The notes below the pieces were generated by a model. The model was not told where the DNA came from, did no database searches, and saw only the letters and a program-made list of their open reading frames with translations. A stretch of 64,000 bases of DNA from NCBI GenBank assembly GCA_950054155.1, contig CATLOT010000017.1, positions 1 to 64,000 of the forward strand, given 5' to 3'. This document shows positions 25,929 to 35,422 of this stretch, piece by piece (position 1 is the stretch's first letter; every line of letters begins with the position of its first letter). The translations under genes were made by a program, and so were the position numbers. This DNA comes from an uncultured Bacteriovoracaceae bacterium. Lineage in GTDB: Bacteria; Bdellovibrionota; Bacteriovoracia; Bacteriovoracales; Bacteriovoracaceae.

Positions 25929-26792
25929 ATGAAGAGATGGTTCTTTTTTATTATTACGAATTTATTAGTTTCAATTACCCTTATGATTTTGGCCAATATT
26001 GTGATGGCCTATATGGGTGTTCAAGCGGGGAGCTATAGTGGACTCTTTGTCTTCGCTTTTTTCTTAGGCCTTGGCGGGTCATTCTTCTCTTTGATGATAA
26101 GTAAGTTTATCGCCAAAAGATTTATGAATCTAGAGCCCGCTGCCCCTGGTAGCGCCCTTGTTCAGCGTGTACACGCCCTCGCAAGAAAGAGTGGTCTCGA
26201 TGAAATGCCTGAAGTCTTTCTCTTTCAATCTCCAGAGGTCAATGCCTTTGCCACAGGACCAAGTCGCAATAATGCTCTTGTGGCCGTGAGCACGGGACTT
26301 CTTAACAGAATGGATGATGACGAGGTTGAGGCGGTCCTTGCTCATGAAGTGAGTCACATTGCTAACGGGGATATGGTGACCATGGCCTTGGTTCAAGGGA
26401 TCGTGAATACCTTTGTTATCTTTATCAGTTATGTGGTGTCTCAAATTGTGATGAATGCCATGAGAGGGGATGATGATGATTCCCGTGGTATTGGAGACTG
26501 GTTTCTCTATAATATCATTCATAATATTATCTACACGCTCTTTAGCTTCTTAAGTCTTCCTCTCGTTATGTATGTTAGCCGCTGGCGTGAGTATCGCGCT
26601 GATTATGGAGCGGGCCAACTCGTTGGTAAGGAGAAGATGATCCGGGCCCTTGAAAAACTAAAGAGCTCCACTGACACTTTGGAGAGTCATGACAAGAGCG
26701 TTGAGGTGATGGCCATTAGTGCTAAGAGTTCTTTTGCCGAAATCTTCAGCTCCCATCCCCCACTTGAAAAAAGAATAGCGGCCCTAAGGTAA
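25929..26792 (+). CDS. htpX: Membrane zinc metalloprotease HtpX
   Basis: Degrades misfolded inner-membrane proteins, complementing FtsH. At 287 residues the length is standard. Two N-terminal transmembrane helices (about 4-28 and 37-58) precede the M48 domain: PEVNAFATGPSR, the zinc motif H139-E140-VSH143, a hydrophobic pair (about 150-178 and 195-217), and the third ligand Glu221 in SRWREYRADYGAG, ending with FSSHPPLEKRIAAL. GAGGAGG gives a strong ribosome site. In many bacteria htpX is under envelope-stress control; no operator is readable here. Confidence 0.96.
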   Translation: MKRWFFFIITNLLVSITLMILANIVMAYMGVQAGSYSGLFVFAFFLGLGGSFFSLMISKFIAKRFMNLEPAAPGSALVQRVHALARKSGLDEMPEVFLFQSPEVNAFATGPSRNNALVAVSTGLLNRMDDDEVEAVLAHEVSHIANGDMVTMALVQGIVNTFVIFISYVVSQIVMNAMRGDDDDSRGIGDWFLYNIIHNIIYTLFSFLSLPLVMYVSRWREYRADYGAGQLVGKEKMIRALEKLKSSTDTLESHDKSVEVMAISAKSSFAEIFSSHPPLEKRIAALR

Positions 26793-27587
26793 TTCACGAT
26801 CGCGAAACATCTCAATAGGGCTTCTTTCACACCAATCTAAAACTTGAGCATCAGTTTTTCCTTTAAGGGAGGCCCTGGTGCTCAGCTTCTTCTTGGCGTA
26901 ACCTTCGACGGCCTTGACCTTAAAGCCCGCCGCCATCAAGCCTTTCCAGACTGCCTTAGTTGAGCTGTAGGTAGAGAGGATCGCCTCTTCTTGGCAAATT
27001 TTTCTAAGTTCACAAAACCATTCATAGGTCCAAAGACTTGGATTTCTCTTAGGGCTAAAAGCATCTTGGTAAATGGCATGGACTTTAAAGTCATTAAATT
27101 CTTGGCGCCACCGAGGAAGATTTTCTCGGATGTCACCTAAGATGATTTTGAGTTCTCCCTCTCGATCACAAAAGTCGGCCCGAAGATATTCGAGGCTTTT
27201 TTGGGTGCCCTCTTCATTAAGTGATAGAGATTTTTTTTCAAGACCAGAAATCTTCTTTTGCACTTCGAGTTCCTTACAAAAATGAAGAGCAACGAGGTGG
27301 TCAAGTTCACAGCTTGTAAAAAAGAGGCCTCTTTTAGGATCAAGTTCACTAAGTGTTGCCACGAGACCAAGACCCGTTGCAAAGCCCACCTCAAAAATAT
27401 GAGGAGGAGTCAGGCCTCTTGTCGTAAGTTCACAGCCATAGACGTAATTATGAAGGGTCTCTTGCCAGGCACCACTTTGGCTGTGGCAGGACTCATTGAA
27501 GCACTCGCTATGAAGGGTAGAGGAGCCATCTTCAGTGATTTCAACACGATAGTTGCCTAAAGATCCTTTTAAAAATGAAGATTTCAT
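26784..27587 (-). CDS. tRNA U34 5-methylaminomethyl methyltransferase, MnmD-type
   Basis: The 267-residue product matches the methyltransferase half of MnmC. Motif I of the SAM fold is FEVGFATGLGLVATL; an acidic residue at the end of the following strand appears in TSCELDH; and YQDAFSPKRNPSLWTYEWF is the family signature of the catalytic loop, with STYSSTKAVWKGLMAAGFKV at the end. The FAD oxidase half of MnmC is absent, so this is a stand-alone MnmD, which methylates nm5(s2)U34 made by MnmEG without the cmnm5 step. The first codons overlap the 5' region of the divergent lipoprotein gene; the 3' end overlaps htpX by 9 bp. Confidence 0.88.
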   Translation of the reverse strand: MKSSFLKGSLGNYRVEITEDGSSTLHSECFNESCHSQSGAWQETLHNYVYGCELTTRGLTPPHIFEVGFATGLGLVATLSELDPKRGLFFTSCELDHLVALHFCKELEVQKKISGLEKKSLSLNEEGTQKSLEYLRADFCDREGELKIILGDIRENLPRWRQEFNDFKVHAIYQDAFSPKRNPSLWTYEWFCELRKICQEEAILSTYSSTKAVWKGLMAAGFKVKAVEGYAKKKLSTRASLKGKTDAQVLDWCERSPIEMFRDRELP

Positions 27588-27636
27588 GGAGATTAACCTA
27601 AAGGATACTAAAAGGGTTGTCGATAAGATTCTAGAT

Positions 27637-28335
27637 ATGTTGAAGACAAAGAAGGCCTTAATTGTGGGTCTTGCCTCTATATTGATGCTTGTGGGTTGTG
27701 GTTATGATCAAACCTATAAAGAAGGAGACACTAACTTCTCTAGTGCTGTGACCTCTGGTGGGGAGCCCCTTGATGATACTGAAATGGCGGTGGCCCTTAG
27801 AATTTGTTACGCCTTTCGCTCAAAGCGGACTCTCTTTCTCGCTCAAAAAGTGGAATCCAATTTTAATTTCACCTACCGCGCCTATGACTGCGATGGGAAT
27901 CTTAGTGTTGAGCAGCAACTACTCAGTACGCTTAAGCAACTCTTGCCAGGTGGCCCTTTGAGTTATGAGTCCACGGGTTTCACTCTTCCTTATATGCGGG
28001 AAGTAGAAACTGATATCAGTGGTCATATGGAGAGTTTTTGCGGCGAGGTCTTTAAGGGGAATACACCTCTTGATGTGATTGAAGAAAATAATGAATACTT
28101 TGAGTATGAGTTTTTAAGTGGTCTCTACGATACTTTTATCGTTCGTATCGGCTCGTCACAAAATGTTAACGATCCTACACCTATTGTAACGCGTGTTCAT
28201 CAGTATGAAGTCCTCACCAACTCTCAACCCAGCGGTGATTATACGGGAATGGTGGTGAGAACAAGTGGCCGCACCCGTTGTGAGGCCACAGATTCTAAGT
28301 TTAAAAGATACGAGCAATCTTTTATTGCCCCCTAA
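27637..28335 (+). CDS. Lipoprotein of unknown function
   Basis: From ATG 27637 the product has a lipoprotein signal (MLKTKKALIVGLASILMLVGC, lipidated Cys about 21) and about 232 residues. The mature part is beta-rich with cysteines in RICYAF, AYDCDG, SFCGEV and TRCEAT, probably two disulfides. No family is recognised. An upstream ATG (27586) would add a charged helical leader of 17 residues and is possible, since it sits back-to-back with mnmD; the ribosome site is weak for both. The 3' end overlaps the convergent acyl-CoA dehydrogenase by 14 bp. Confidence 0.7.
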   Translation: MLKTKKALIVGLASILMLVGCGYDQTYKEGDTNFSSAVTSGGEPLDDTEMAVALRICYAFRSKRTLFLAQKVESNFNFTYRAYDCDGNLSVEQQLLSTLKQLLPGGPLSYESTGFTLPYMREVETDISGHMESFCGEVFKGNTPLDVIEENNEYFEYEFLSGLYDTFIVRIGSSQNVNDPTPIVTRVHQYEVLTNSQPSGDYTGMVVRTSGRTRCEATDSKFKRYEQSFIAP

Positions 28336-30091
28336 TTTCCCAATCCTTATAAATTGCTTCAAGGCGTGGTTCTATCAGGCGGTGATAGCGCATAAAGAGA
28401 TCACTTCGAGTCGAATCTTTATTGGCATGATCACAGAGAACTCTCAGGGTTTCTGTGTAGCTTAAGGCCCAGCAAAGAGTTTCAGCGTGAGTCATCAACT
28501 CTTCAAATCTTTCCTCTTGTTGCCATTTCTTAGGATCAAAAACATCTTTCCAAGCTTCGGGTTTTAGACACCCGATAACAAGACTAACAAGGTTCTTTTT
28601 AAAACGGTAGTGAACGGCCTTGTACTGAGAAGACCATTCATTGTCGCCATTAATAAGGGCCGTAGTGGGGTGCTTAAAGAACATCCCTGAGAAAAACTTC
28701 TTAGGATCTTTCATGACATATTTTAGGGTATCTTTAAGGGCCATAAGCGCTTGAATCTGACTTGTCCCTTCGTAAAGTAAAGGCCCGAAGGAGTCGCGGT
28801 GATAGCGTTCAACAGGGTATTCCTTAATAAAGCCATAACCTCCAAGCACCTGAACGGCCTTCTTAGAGAGGTCGGTGTAGGCCTCAGTGGCGTAGAACTT
28901 AACGAGAGGAGTCCTCTTTCTTGTCCACATGGAAGCTTCATCGTAGAGCTTCTTCTCTTCATCACTAAGATCACAGCCCGTGTGAACTTTTTTGTTATCA
29001 AGCTTTAAATAGATGTCAAACCAACTCATGGTATCTGCTAAGAGGGCACGGATGGCATCTCTCTCTGTGGCATAGTCTTCTAGATTTCTCTTCATTAAAG
29101 GAAGTTCTGTGAGAGGTTTGCCAAAGGCAACACGCTCTTTTGCATAATTTTCAGCGTAATCAAGAGACTCTTCTATTCCACCAAGGGCCTGAATACCGAC
29201 GAGAATACGGGCTTCATTCATAAGGTGAAGCATATACTTAAAGCCTTCACCTTGAACTCCAACAAGTTCGCCAATCGTATCCTCATAGGTTACGACAGTG
29301 GTAAAAGAGCCGTGCATTCCCATTTTCTCTTCTGCTTTATCAACGACAAAATTAGCTCCCTCTTTACCAGGATGATCCTGGCGTACAAAGAACATGGAGA
29401 TACCATCCAAAGTATCGGGATCGCCCTTGACCTTTGCAAGCACAAAGGCGAGTCCACCCCCGCCATTGGTGATAAAGATTTTTTGGCCATTAAGAAGGTA
29501 AGTGCCATCCTCTTGAAGAGTGGCACTTGTTTTCATCGCTGAAAGATCGCTACCACATTCGGGTTCTGTAAGGTTCATTGAACCTGATATTTTTCCTTCA
29601 ATGATTTGCGGAACATATTGATCGGCCACTTCCTTTGGACAATAGCGAATAAGCATTTCACCGAGGGAAGTGTAAAAACCTAAGAGGGTAGAAGTACACA
29701 TACAGCTGCGTGAAAGGAGGTTTTGGCTCATCATATAGACGGCATTAGGAAGCTCCATTCCGCCATACTCTTGAGGAAGAGTGATGCCATAGACCTGAAG
29801 CTCACGCGCTTCCTTGACCATGCGCTCAAGGGCTTCACTATTGATGGTGCGACCGTTTTCTACTTTTCCAGCCCCTTGCTCATCAAGGAGTTGGCCTATT
29901 TCTCTAACACTAGTACCGGCCCATTCACCAACACCACCTAAAATCTCTTTAAGAAAAGATTTTACTTCCTCTTCGGTTTCAAGACCGTCCACTGTGGGGT
30001 AGTGCGGATAATAAAGAGGAAGAATGCGCTTCCAGTCAATGGCGTTATCAAACATCCACTGCCATTCACTTGAGTCAGAGAAATAGTTCAT
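28322..30091 (-). CDS. Acyl-CoA dehydrogenase
   Basis: Catalyses FAD-dependent alpha,beta-dehydrogenation of acyl-CoA in beta-oxidation. The 589-residue protein has the N-terminal helical domain (with YGITLPQEYGGMELP) and the central beta domain with MNLTEPECGSDLSAMKT and IFITNGGGG. The C-terminal helical domain has the catalytic base Glu441 in LLYEGTSQIQ. It carries an extra about 110-residue C-terminal extension, as in the long FadE-like bacterial enzymes. A stem enclosing its ribosome site lies just upstream. It follows proA by 37 bp on the same strand, though no metabolic link is obvious. Confidence 0.92.
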   Translation of the reverse strand: MNYFSDSSEWQWMFDNAIDWKRILPLYYPHYPTVDGLETEEEVKSFLKEILGGVGEWAGTSVREIGQLLDEQGAGKVENGRTINSEALERMVKEARELQVYGITLPQEYGGMELPNAVYMMSQNLLSRSCMCTSTLLGFYTSLGEMLIRYCPKEVADQYVPQIIEGKISGSMNLTEPECGSDLSAMKTSATLQEDGTYLLNGQKIFITNGGGGLAFVLAKVKGDPDTLDGISMFFVRQDHPGKEGANFVVDKAEEKMGMHGSFTTVVTYEDTIGELVGVQGEGFKYMLHLMNEARILVGIQALGGIEESLDYAENYAKERVAFGKPLTELPLMKRNLEDYATERDAIRALLADTMSWFDIYLKLDNKKVHTGCDLSDEEKKLYDEASMWTRKRTPLVKFYATEAYTDLSKKAVQVLGGYGFIKEYPVERYHRDSFGPLLYEGTSQIQALMALKDTLKYVMKDPKKFFSGMFFKHPTTALINGDNEWSSQYKAVHYRFKKNLVSLVIGCLKPEAWKDVFDPKKWQQEERFEELMTHAETLCWALSYTETLRVLCDHANKDSTRSDLFMRYHRLIEPRLEAIYKDWEIRGQ

Positions 30092-30125
30092 AAAGGGGGC
30101 TCCTTATTAAAAATTAAGCCCCTTT
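30092..30125 (-). promoter_or_regulatory. Stem-loop around the ribosome site of the acyl-CoA dehydrogenase gene
   Basis: Read on the minus strand, AAAGGGGC pairs with GCCCCCTTT (one bulged base), with AAGGAG at the loop-stem junction and the start codon directly after the stem. The ribosome site would be partly occluded when folded. It may tune translation of the second gene of a proBA-acdh transcript, or simply be a weak attenuator after proA. No ligand domain is recognisable. Confidence 0.35.
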
Positions 30126-30128
30126 ATT

Positions 30129-31361
30129 TTAGCGGGTATGGCCGTTGCCTACAACAACATAGCGCGCAGTGGTCATTTGCTCCGCTCCCATGGGCCCATA
30201 AGCGTGGATCTTAGTTGTTGAGATACCTAGTTCAGCCCCAAGACCGAGCTGACCTCCATCATTAAAGCGAGTTGAAGCATTAACCATAATGCAACTCGCA
30301 TCAACTCTTGAAAGGAATTGATCGATGGCCTCTTGATTACGACTGACAATGGCCTCAGTATGGTGGGAGCCATACTGGTCAATATGCTCAATGGCCTCTT
30401 CTAGATTAGAGACTGTCTTAATGGAGAGGATATTATCGAGGTATTCGGTTGCCCAATCTTCTGGCGAGGCAAGAGTGACTTCACTTTCGCCGTCTTTGAA
30501 CTTTTCATCAGCGATAAGCCTTGTTTCTTTTTCTTTAAAGCGGCTTATAAGCTCGCTCTTTACAGTGGAGAGAAGGTCATCATGAATGAGAAGGGTTTCA
30601 ATGGCATTACAGACCCCTGGTCGCTGAGCCTTAGCATTAAGGGCCAGATCAATGGCCATTTGAGGATCGGCATCTTTATCAAGATACATATGGCAAAGCC
30701 CCTGAAAGTGAGCGATAACTGGCATTTTGGCATTCTTGGTAACGTACTCAATGAGACGATGACCTCCCCTTGGGATCACCACATCGATAAACTCCTCCAG
30801 CTCAAGAAGATCATTAATAACCTCGCGTTGATCACTCGCTAGAACTTGGACACTCTCCTTGGGAACTAAGTCCTTGATCGATTCTTGAATAATATTTCCA
30901 AGAATTTCATTGGTGTGCTTTGCTTCTTTTCCACCTTTTAAGACAATGGCGTTGGAACTCTTTAGGGCAAGGGCTGCGCAGTCTACGACCACATTGGGAC
31001 GACTTTCAAAGATCATAAGGATGACACCTAGAGGGATGCGCTGTTTTTTGACAATCATGCCGGCTTCATTCTCTTTTTCATCGTATGTCGTGCCGACGAT
31101 TTCTTCCTGATCTCGCACCGAGAGCACGCCTTCAACCATGGCCTCAATGCGAGGGGAGTCTAATTTGAGACGATCCAGCATCGCTTTATTGAGGTCATTT
31201 TCAAGGGCTAGTTTGAGATCTTTATGATTTTCTTCTTCAATGCGATCTTTATTTTTTAAGATATCTTCGGCCATCTTGGTGAGCACATCATAGCGCTTCT
31301 TCTTATTAAGGGCTGCTAAAGACTTTGATGCTTTTTTGGCGTTCTTAGCTAATTCTTTCAT
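30129..31361 (-). CDS. proA: Glutamate-5-semialdehyde dehydrogenase (gamma-glutamyl phosphate reductase)
   Basis: Reduces gamma-glutamyl phosphate to glutamate-5-semialdehyde with NADPH, second step of proline synthesis. The 410-residue protein shows the aldehyde-dehydrogenase fold of ProA: IPLGVILMIFESRPNVVVD, ALKSSNAIVLKGGKEA, VIPRGGHRLI, the active-site Cys in AQRPGVCNAIETLL, and a conserved tail with GLGAELGISTTKIHA and RGPMGAEQMTT-like wording (YGPMGAEQMTTARYV). Its start lies inside the last 17 bp of proB, indicating coupling. Confidence 0.96.
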   Translation of the reverse strand: MKELAKNAKKASKSLAALNKKKRYDVLTKMAEDILKNKDRIEEENHKDLKLALENDLNKAMLDRLKLDSPRIEAMVEGVLSVRDQEEIVGTTYDEKENEAGMIVKKQRIPLGVILMIFESRPNVVVDCAALALKSSNAIVLKGGKEAKHTNEILGNIIQESIKDLVPKESVQVLASDQREVINDLLELEEFIDVVIPRGGHRLIEYVTKNAKMPVIAHFQGLCHMYLDKDADPQMAIDLALNAKAQRPGVCNAIETLLIHDDLLSTVKSELISRFKEKETRLIADEKFKDGESEVTLASPEDWATEYLDNILSIKTVSNLEEAIEHIDQYGSHHTEAIVSRNQEAIDQFLSRVDASCIMVNASTRFNDGGQLGLGAELGISTTKIHAYGPMGAEQMTTARYVVVGNGHTR

Positions 31362-32505
31362 TACTATTTTCCTTTATTTCTGTATTTTCGTTAATGACGA
31401 GATTATTGGTTTGCACCACCTCTAAGCTTGTGCGAAAACCGAGAACTTCCTCGATATCATCGCTATGGCGCTGTTTAATAAGATTAATTTCTTCAGAGTC
31501 ATACTCACAAATTCCACTGGCAAATTCACGATCACCAAAAACGATATCAACGCTATCGCCACGGAAGAATGATCCTTGGACTTCTAAGATGCCCTTGGCA
31601 AAGAGTGACTTTCCCCGAAGAAGGGCCCTATAGGCACCTTCATCAACCCTGATAAAACAATTTGGTTTCTTAGTGGAGAGAAGCCAAGCTTTCTTTAGCT
31701 CAGGATTAAAGTGGTTCTTAGGGGAGAAGTATGTCCCGACTTGTTGGGTGAGAGGATCGATAATAAAGCGCTCTTTGTCTTTGGAACTTAAGATAGCCTT
31801 GATTCCTAGAGGTGTTACTTTACTGATCGCGTGGATTTTAGAGGACATTCCCCCGCGGCCAAAACTCGTTTTAGTTGTCATATCAACATTGGCCAATTCA
31901 TCACCAAAGTCGACTTTTTTGATAAAGTTTGCATCGGGATCGGCGGGGTCACGATCATAGAGACCATTGGCACTGGTGATAACTAAGAGAGCATCTGCTC
32001 CCACCATTTGCGCCGTTTGGGCGGCTAGGTGATCATTATCGCCCACAGTATTTCGGTTATAAGAGATGGAATCGTTCTCGTTAAGGATAGGAACAATATT
32101 ATTTTTGAGGAGAACTTCAATAGTTTGCTTGGCCTGTAAAAAGCGCTCTCTATTTCTAAAGTCATCATGAGTGAGAAGGATTTGAGAGCAAATTCCTTCA
32201 TTTTCTTCAAAGAGTGTGGAGTAGATATTGATGAGAATAGGCTGACCGATGGAACTTGCACTTTGCTGGAGGTCGACTCCTGAATCTTTTGGGATATGCT
32301 CCTTGAGATAGGTTTTTCCGAGACTAACACTTCCTGAGCTGACAATGATAACCTCGATACCACTTTCTTGCAGGGCTACAATATCTTCGACGAGAATGCG
32401 CAATTTTCGCCGATCACAGCGGCCAGATTCTTTAATAACTACATTACTACCGACTTTTACAACCAGCCTCTTGACGCCGGAGAGTTCCGGTCTTAGTGAG
32501 ATCAT
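31345..32505 (-). CDS. proB: Glutamate 5-kinase with PUA domain
   Basis: Phosphorylates glutamate at the gamma-carboxylate, the committed and normally proline-inhibited step of proline synthesis. The 386-residue protein has the amino-acid-kinase domain (RLVVKVGSNVVIKESGRCDR, VIIVSSGSVSLGK, PILNENDSIS, DNDHLAAQTAQMVGADALLV, GRGGMSSKIHA) and a C-terminal PUA domain (about 285-365: CFIRVDEGAYRALLRGKSLF, AKGILEVQGSFFRGDSV). Length is close to E. coli ProB (367) plus a short tail. Upstream partner of proA. Confidence 0.96.
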   Translation of the reverse strand: MISLRPELSGVKRLVVKVGSNVVIKESGRCDRRKLRILVEDIVALQESGIEVIIVSSGSVSLGKTYLKEHIPKDSGVDLQQSASSIGQPILINIYSTLFEENEGICSQILLTHDDFRNRERFLQAKQTIEVLLKNNIVPILNENDSISYNRNTVGDNDHLAAQTAQMVGADALLVITSANGLYDRDPADPDANFIKKVDFGDELANVDMTTKTSFGRGGMSSKIHAISKVTPLGIKAILSSKDKERFIIDPLTQQVGTYFSPKNHFNPELKKAWLLSTKKPNCFIRVDEGAYRALLRGKSLFAKGILEVQGSFFRGDSVDIVFGDREFASGICEYDSEEINLIKQRHSDDIEEVLGFRTSLEVVQTNNLVINENTEIKENSNERIS

Positions 32506-32680
32506 TCTTATAAACCTTGGGGAAAGAATACTTTTTTCTTACCATACAGGAGCTCTTGGAAACTTGGAGGGGAAAGTCTTTGAGTTAGGTCTTTACGAAC
32601 TTTGAAAACTTAGTTTATTGGGTGTGTAAGTGATGCCTAAGATCTTGTCCACAAGAATCCCAGGCGCTAAGATAAGCACC

Positions 32681-32851
32681 ATGGAAAAAAATCAAGTATT
32701 GGACCCTCTCGGGCTCTTTGAGTGGAGAGACGGCCAAAAAGACTTTTCTCGTTGTCATATGGCCTTGGATCTTCTCAATGGGCTCTCTAGTGAAGAACTA
32801 GGTCCTCTTTCTGATGAGGAAGTCCAAACTGAAGCGCCCACTGCCCAGTAA
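32681..32851 (+). CDS. Small hypothetical protein
   Basis: A 56-residue frame beginning MEKNQVLDPLGLFEWRDGQK and ending in an acidic tail. Sequence looks protein-like (LFEWRDGQKDFSRC, ALDLLNGLSSEELGPLSDEE) and codon use is similar to neighbours, but the ribosome site is poor and no family is recognised. It converges on doxX with a 54-bp overlap. It may be a genuine small protein or chance. Confidence 0.35.
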   Translation: MEKNQVLDPLGLFEWRDGQKDFSRCHMALDLLNGLSSEELGPLSDEEVQTEAPTAQ

Positions 32852-33181
32852 GGCAATCGCGATATAGGCCATCATATAAATGAATGACATTTCTCTCTTC
32901 GCCCAGGGATGATTACCGTGGACCAAAAAGAAGGCCACAAACATGGTGACAATGAGCGGTAGGCTCACCCAGCGAGTAAAGAGTCCAAGAGCGACTAAGA
33001 GGGCGCAAAGAACCTCTGCAAAGATAGCAAGACCCAAGGATAAGCTATTTCCAATCCCTAGGGGATCAGGAAAGGTATTCATAGACTGACTAAAATTAGC
33101 GAGTTTAGGCCATCCATGAGCGAGGAGCATAGTCGCCCCAAATCCGATTCTCAAAATTAACTTACCAAAATCATTGGGCAT
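32798..33181 (-). CDS. DoxX-family membrane protein
   Basis: The 127-residue product has the four-helix DoxX plan: LILRIGFGATMLLAHGWPKL, with a conserved HGxxK; LSLGLAIFAEVLCALLVALG, with an acidic residue in helix 2; LFTRWVSLPLIVTMFVAFFL, then HGNHPWAKREM; and a last helix with MAYIAIALLGSGRFSLD. DoxX proteins are quinone-linked or redox-associated inner-membrane proteins of mostly unknown function. It stands alone, divergent from the transglutaminase-barrel gene. Confidence 0.88.
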   Translation of the reverse strand: MPNDFGKLILRIGFGATMLLAHGWPKLANFSQSMNTFPDPLGIGNSLSLGLAIFAEVLCALLVALGLFTRWVSLPLIVTMFVAFFLVHGNHPWAKREMSFIYMMAYIAIALLGSGRFSLDFLIRKRT

Positions 33182-33273
33182 ACTTCTTCCTTTTTCATCA
33201 GTTTCTGTGAAATTGTACTTAAAAGCTTGATTGAAGACAACAAAATGCCGAAATGCCTAAGGAGATGGTGGGG

Positions 33274-35316
33274 ATGTCCCACCCCATTTTTGGGGATTTT
33301 TTGAAGGCTTTTACCTTAGTTGTCTTTTTCTTTTCTTTTTCGGCCATGGCCGATCTCGATACGATACTTAAACTTACTGAGGACGTAAGAGACTTTGTTG
33401 TTGAGATGGAAGAACTTGATGAGCAAGAAGAATTTGTCCTCACAGAAGAGAGAGCTGATACGATTTATAATCTTCAAAAACTTGATCTAGAAACCAGTGA
33501 AATCGTCGCAACAAGAGGTCTAGAAGCACAGGCCGACTCTCCTTGTTTTGAGAGTGGACTCATCAGTAGTGAAATCGCAAAGAGAATCAAAGGGAGGAAA
33601 TTCAAAATTTATTTTACCGGTACTTTTAGTGATGGTTCTGATCTTGGACTTAAGCCAGGCTTTTCTGGAAAATACAACTACTCAAAATATATGAATTCCC
33701 TTACAGCGAGTGGTACTCCGGCAGGAGATATAAATACCATTAATAAGCTTGAAAATAAATATCTCATGGAAAACCCTACAGACGATTGGCAAAACTTAAG
33801 TACAATTGAAAGAGGAAATCTTCTCCAGGCCTTCGCAGCAGAGCGTGTTGGGGAAGATGTTAGTGCTGGACTCATCCTTAGTGAGTACGCCATTAAAGAG
33901 ATGACAAGAGATCCCAGAAACTGGAAGAATTCTCTAAATGAAATAAAGAATCACTTAAGCTTTGAAGAGAAGTTAAAAATTGCAAGTCACTTTGGTGGCC
34001 GTTTTAGTGATAACTATAATACAGATCGTGCGAACGGGGTGGGGGATCGCGCTGATGGTATCGTTAGCATTGAAGAGATGCTCGAAAGTGTAAGAGATAA
34101 TACTCCTGGTGGAGTTTGTCGTGATGTAAGTCAAGCTCAGAGCCTTATACTTCAAGAATTAGGAGTAAGTAAGGATAATATTTATCAAGCTTCATACAGA
34201 ACTGCGACAGGAGGTCATGTAACGACTGTTGTGAGAGACCCTGCTGATCCTAAACGAATTATAAAAATTAACTATGATTATATGGAGACTACAGATGATA
34301 GAAATGGAGGAGCAGCCTTAACTCGCAATGATACAATGCCAGAGTTTGGGATTAATTATCGTATATATGATGCTGATGGAAAACCAGCTACCTACGTCCC
34401 AACAGAGCTTGGTGCCGTTTTAAAAGACGTCACTGGCGGACGCTCTTTAAAAGATGGTCTCACTCAAAACCATAGCCTCCAACGAGTTTACGTAGATACG
34501 CCAATAGGTGTGGGAACTGCCTTTACAGGGACGACGTCAAGTGGCGATAACATTGTAGGTGTTGCAATCTCTAAGCGCTCTCAAGAAAGAAGATCAAATG
34601 GACTTGAATACGGTATTGCCATTGCCAAAAGAGACGGTCAAAGATCAAATGTAAAAGTAAGTGAAACGGCACTTTATGGCACCTTAAAATATACCTATAA
34701 TTCTCCAAGAATTGAGAAAGGTCCCTTTAGTTTAGGGATGCATGGTGGAATGCAAAGTGATATTATCATAGGTAAAAATCGTAACGAATACAGTTGGGGA
34801 ACAGTCGTTGAGGGTACGAATGCCGACGTGATGACGACAACCTTTGTTGGAGTTAATGCCGACTATGAAAGTAATGATGGCCGCACCAGAGTTAATACGG
34901 ATATTACTCTCGATGGTTTTGTCAGTCACAAGAATGAACAAGAAGGGCCTGATAGTGGCTTCACTATTGCTCCTAATCAAATCACCTGGAGCACAGCCGT
35001 TCAACATGAGGTGAGTGATGATATGCTTGTCATGGGAGAGTCAGCCATACTCTTAAGAGAGATGGGAAATAGTGCCGTTTTTAAAGCAGGTCTCCTTGAC
35101 CAAAAACGTGATCTTGTGGGGACGATTAGTTACCAAACGCCTCTGGATGATGTTCCTTCATTTATGCCAGTCAGCAGTGAAGCGATAGGCATTGGTGTTG
35201 TAAAGAAATTAAAAAAGCCTGGTCGAAAAGTTAATGGTAGCTTTGAGCTTAGTTATGAACGTGACCTCGATTATGATAGAAATCAATTTAATGCAAATTT
35301 TGGCTTTAAATGGTAA
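33274..35316 (+). CDS. Transglutaminase-like domain fused to an outer-membrane beta barrel
   Basis: ATG 33274 is preferred because AAGGAG lies 9 bp before it; the 680-residue product opens with a signal peptide (about 1-27). A helical region (about 30-255) precedes a small papain/transglutaminase-like core with Cys282 in GGVCRDVSQAQSLILQ at a helix start, His315 in GGHVTTVVRD, and Asp335 in INYDYME, spaced 33 and 20 residues apart as in bacterial transglutaminases. From about 395 on, alternating strands with Gly and aromatic turns run to a terminal strand ending ANFGFKW, the aromatic C-terminus recognised by BAM. The domain order resembles an autotransporter: catalytic passenger then barrel. 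Substrate unknown. Confidence 0.75.
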   Translation: MSHPIFGDFLKAFTLVVFFFSFSAMADLDTILKLTEDVRDFVVEMEELDEQEEFVLTEERADTIYNLQKLDLETSEIVATRGLEAQADSPCFESGLISSEIAKRIKGRKFKIYFTGTFSDGSDLGLKPGFSGKYNYSKYMNSLTASGTPAGDINTINKLENKYLMENPTDDWQNLSTIERGNLLQAFAAERVGEDVSAGLILSEYAIKEMTRDPRNWKNSLNEIKNHLSFEEKLKIASHFGGRFSDNYNTDRANGVGDRADGIVSIEEMLESVRDNTPGGVCRDVSQAQSLILQELGVSKDNIYQASYRTATGGHVTTVVRDPADPKRIIKINYDYMETTDDRNGGAALTRNDTMPEFGINYRIYDADGKPATYVPTELGAVLKDVTGGRSLKDGLTQNHSLQRVYVDTPIGVGTAFTGTTSSGDNIVGVAISKRSQERRSNGLEYGIAIAKRDGQRSNVKVSETALYGTLKYTYNSPRIEKGPFSLGMHGGMQSDIIIGKNRNEYSWGTVVEGTNADVMTTTFVGVNADYESNDGRTRVNTDITLDGFVSHKNEQEGPDSGFTIAPNQITWSTAVQHEVSDDMLVMGESAILLREMGNSAVFKAGLLDQKRDLVGTISYQTPLDDVPSFMPVSSEAIGIGVVKKLKKPGRKVNGSFELSYERDLDYDRNQFNANFGFKW

Positions 35317-35422
35317 TCCTGAGCTTTATTGCGTGGCATATAGCTTATCTGTGGAGTAATAGGTGTTTTTTTAGTTCGATATTTTCCTTAATTTTATAGA
35401 AAAAAGGTCCGATAAAGAACCT

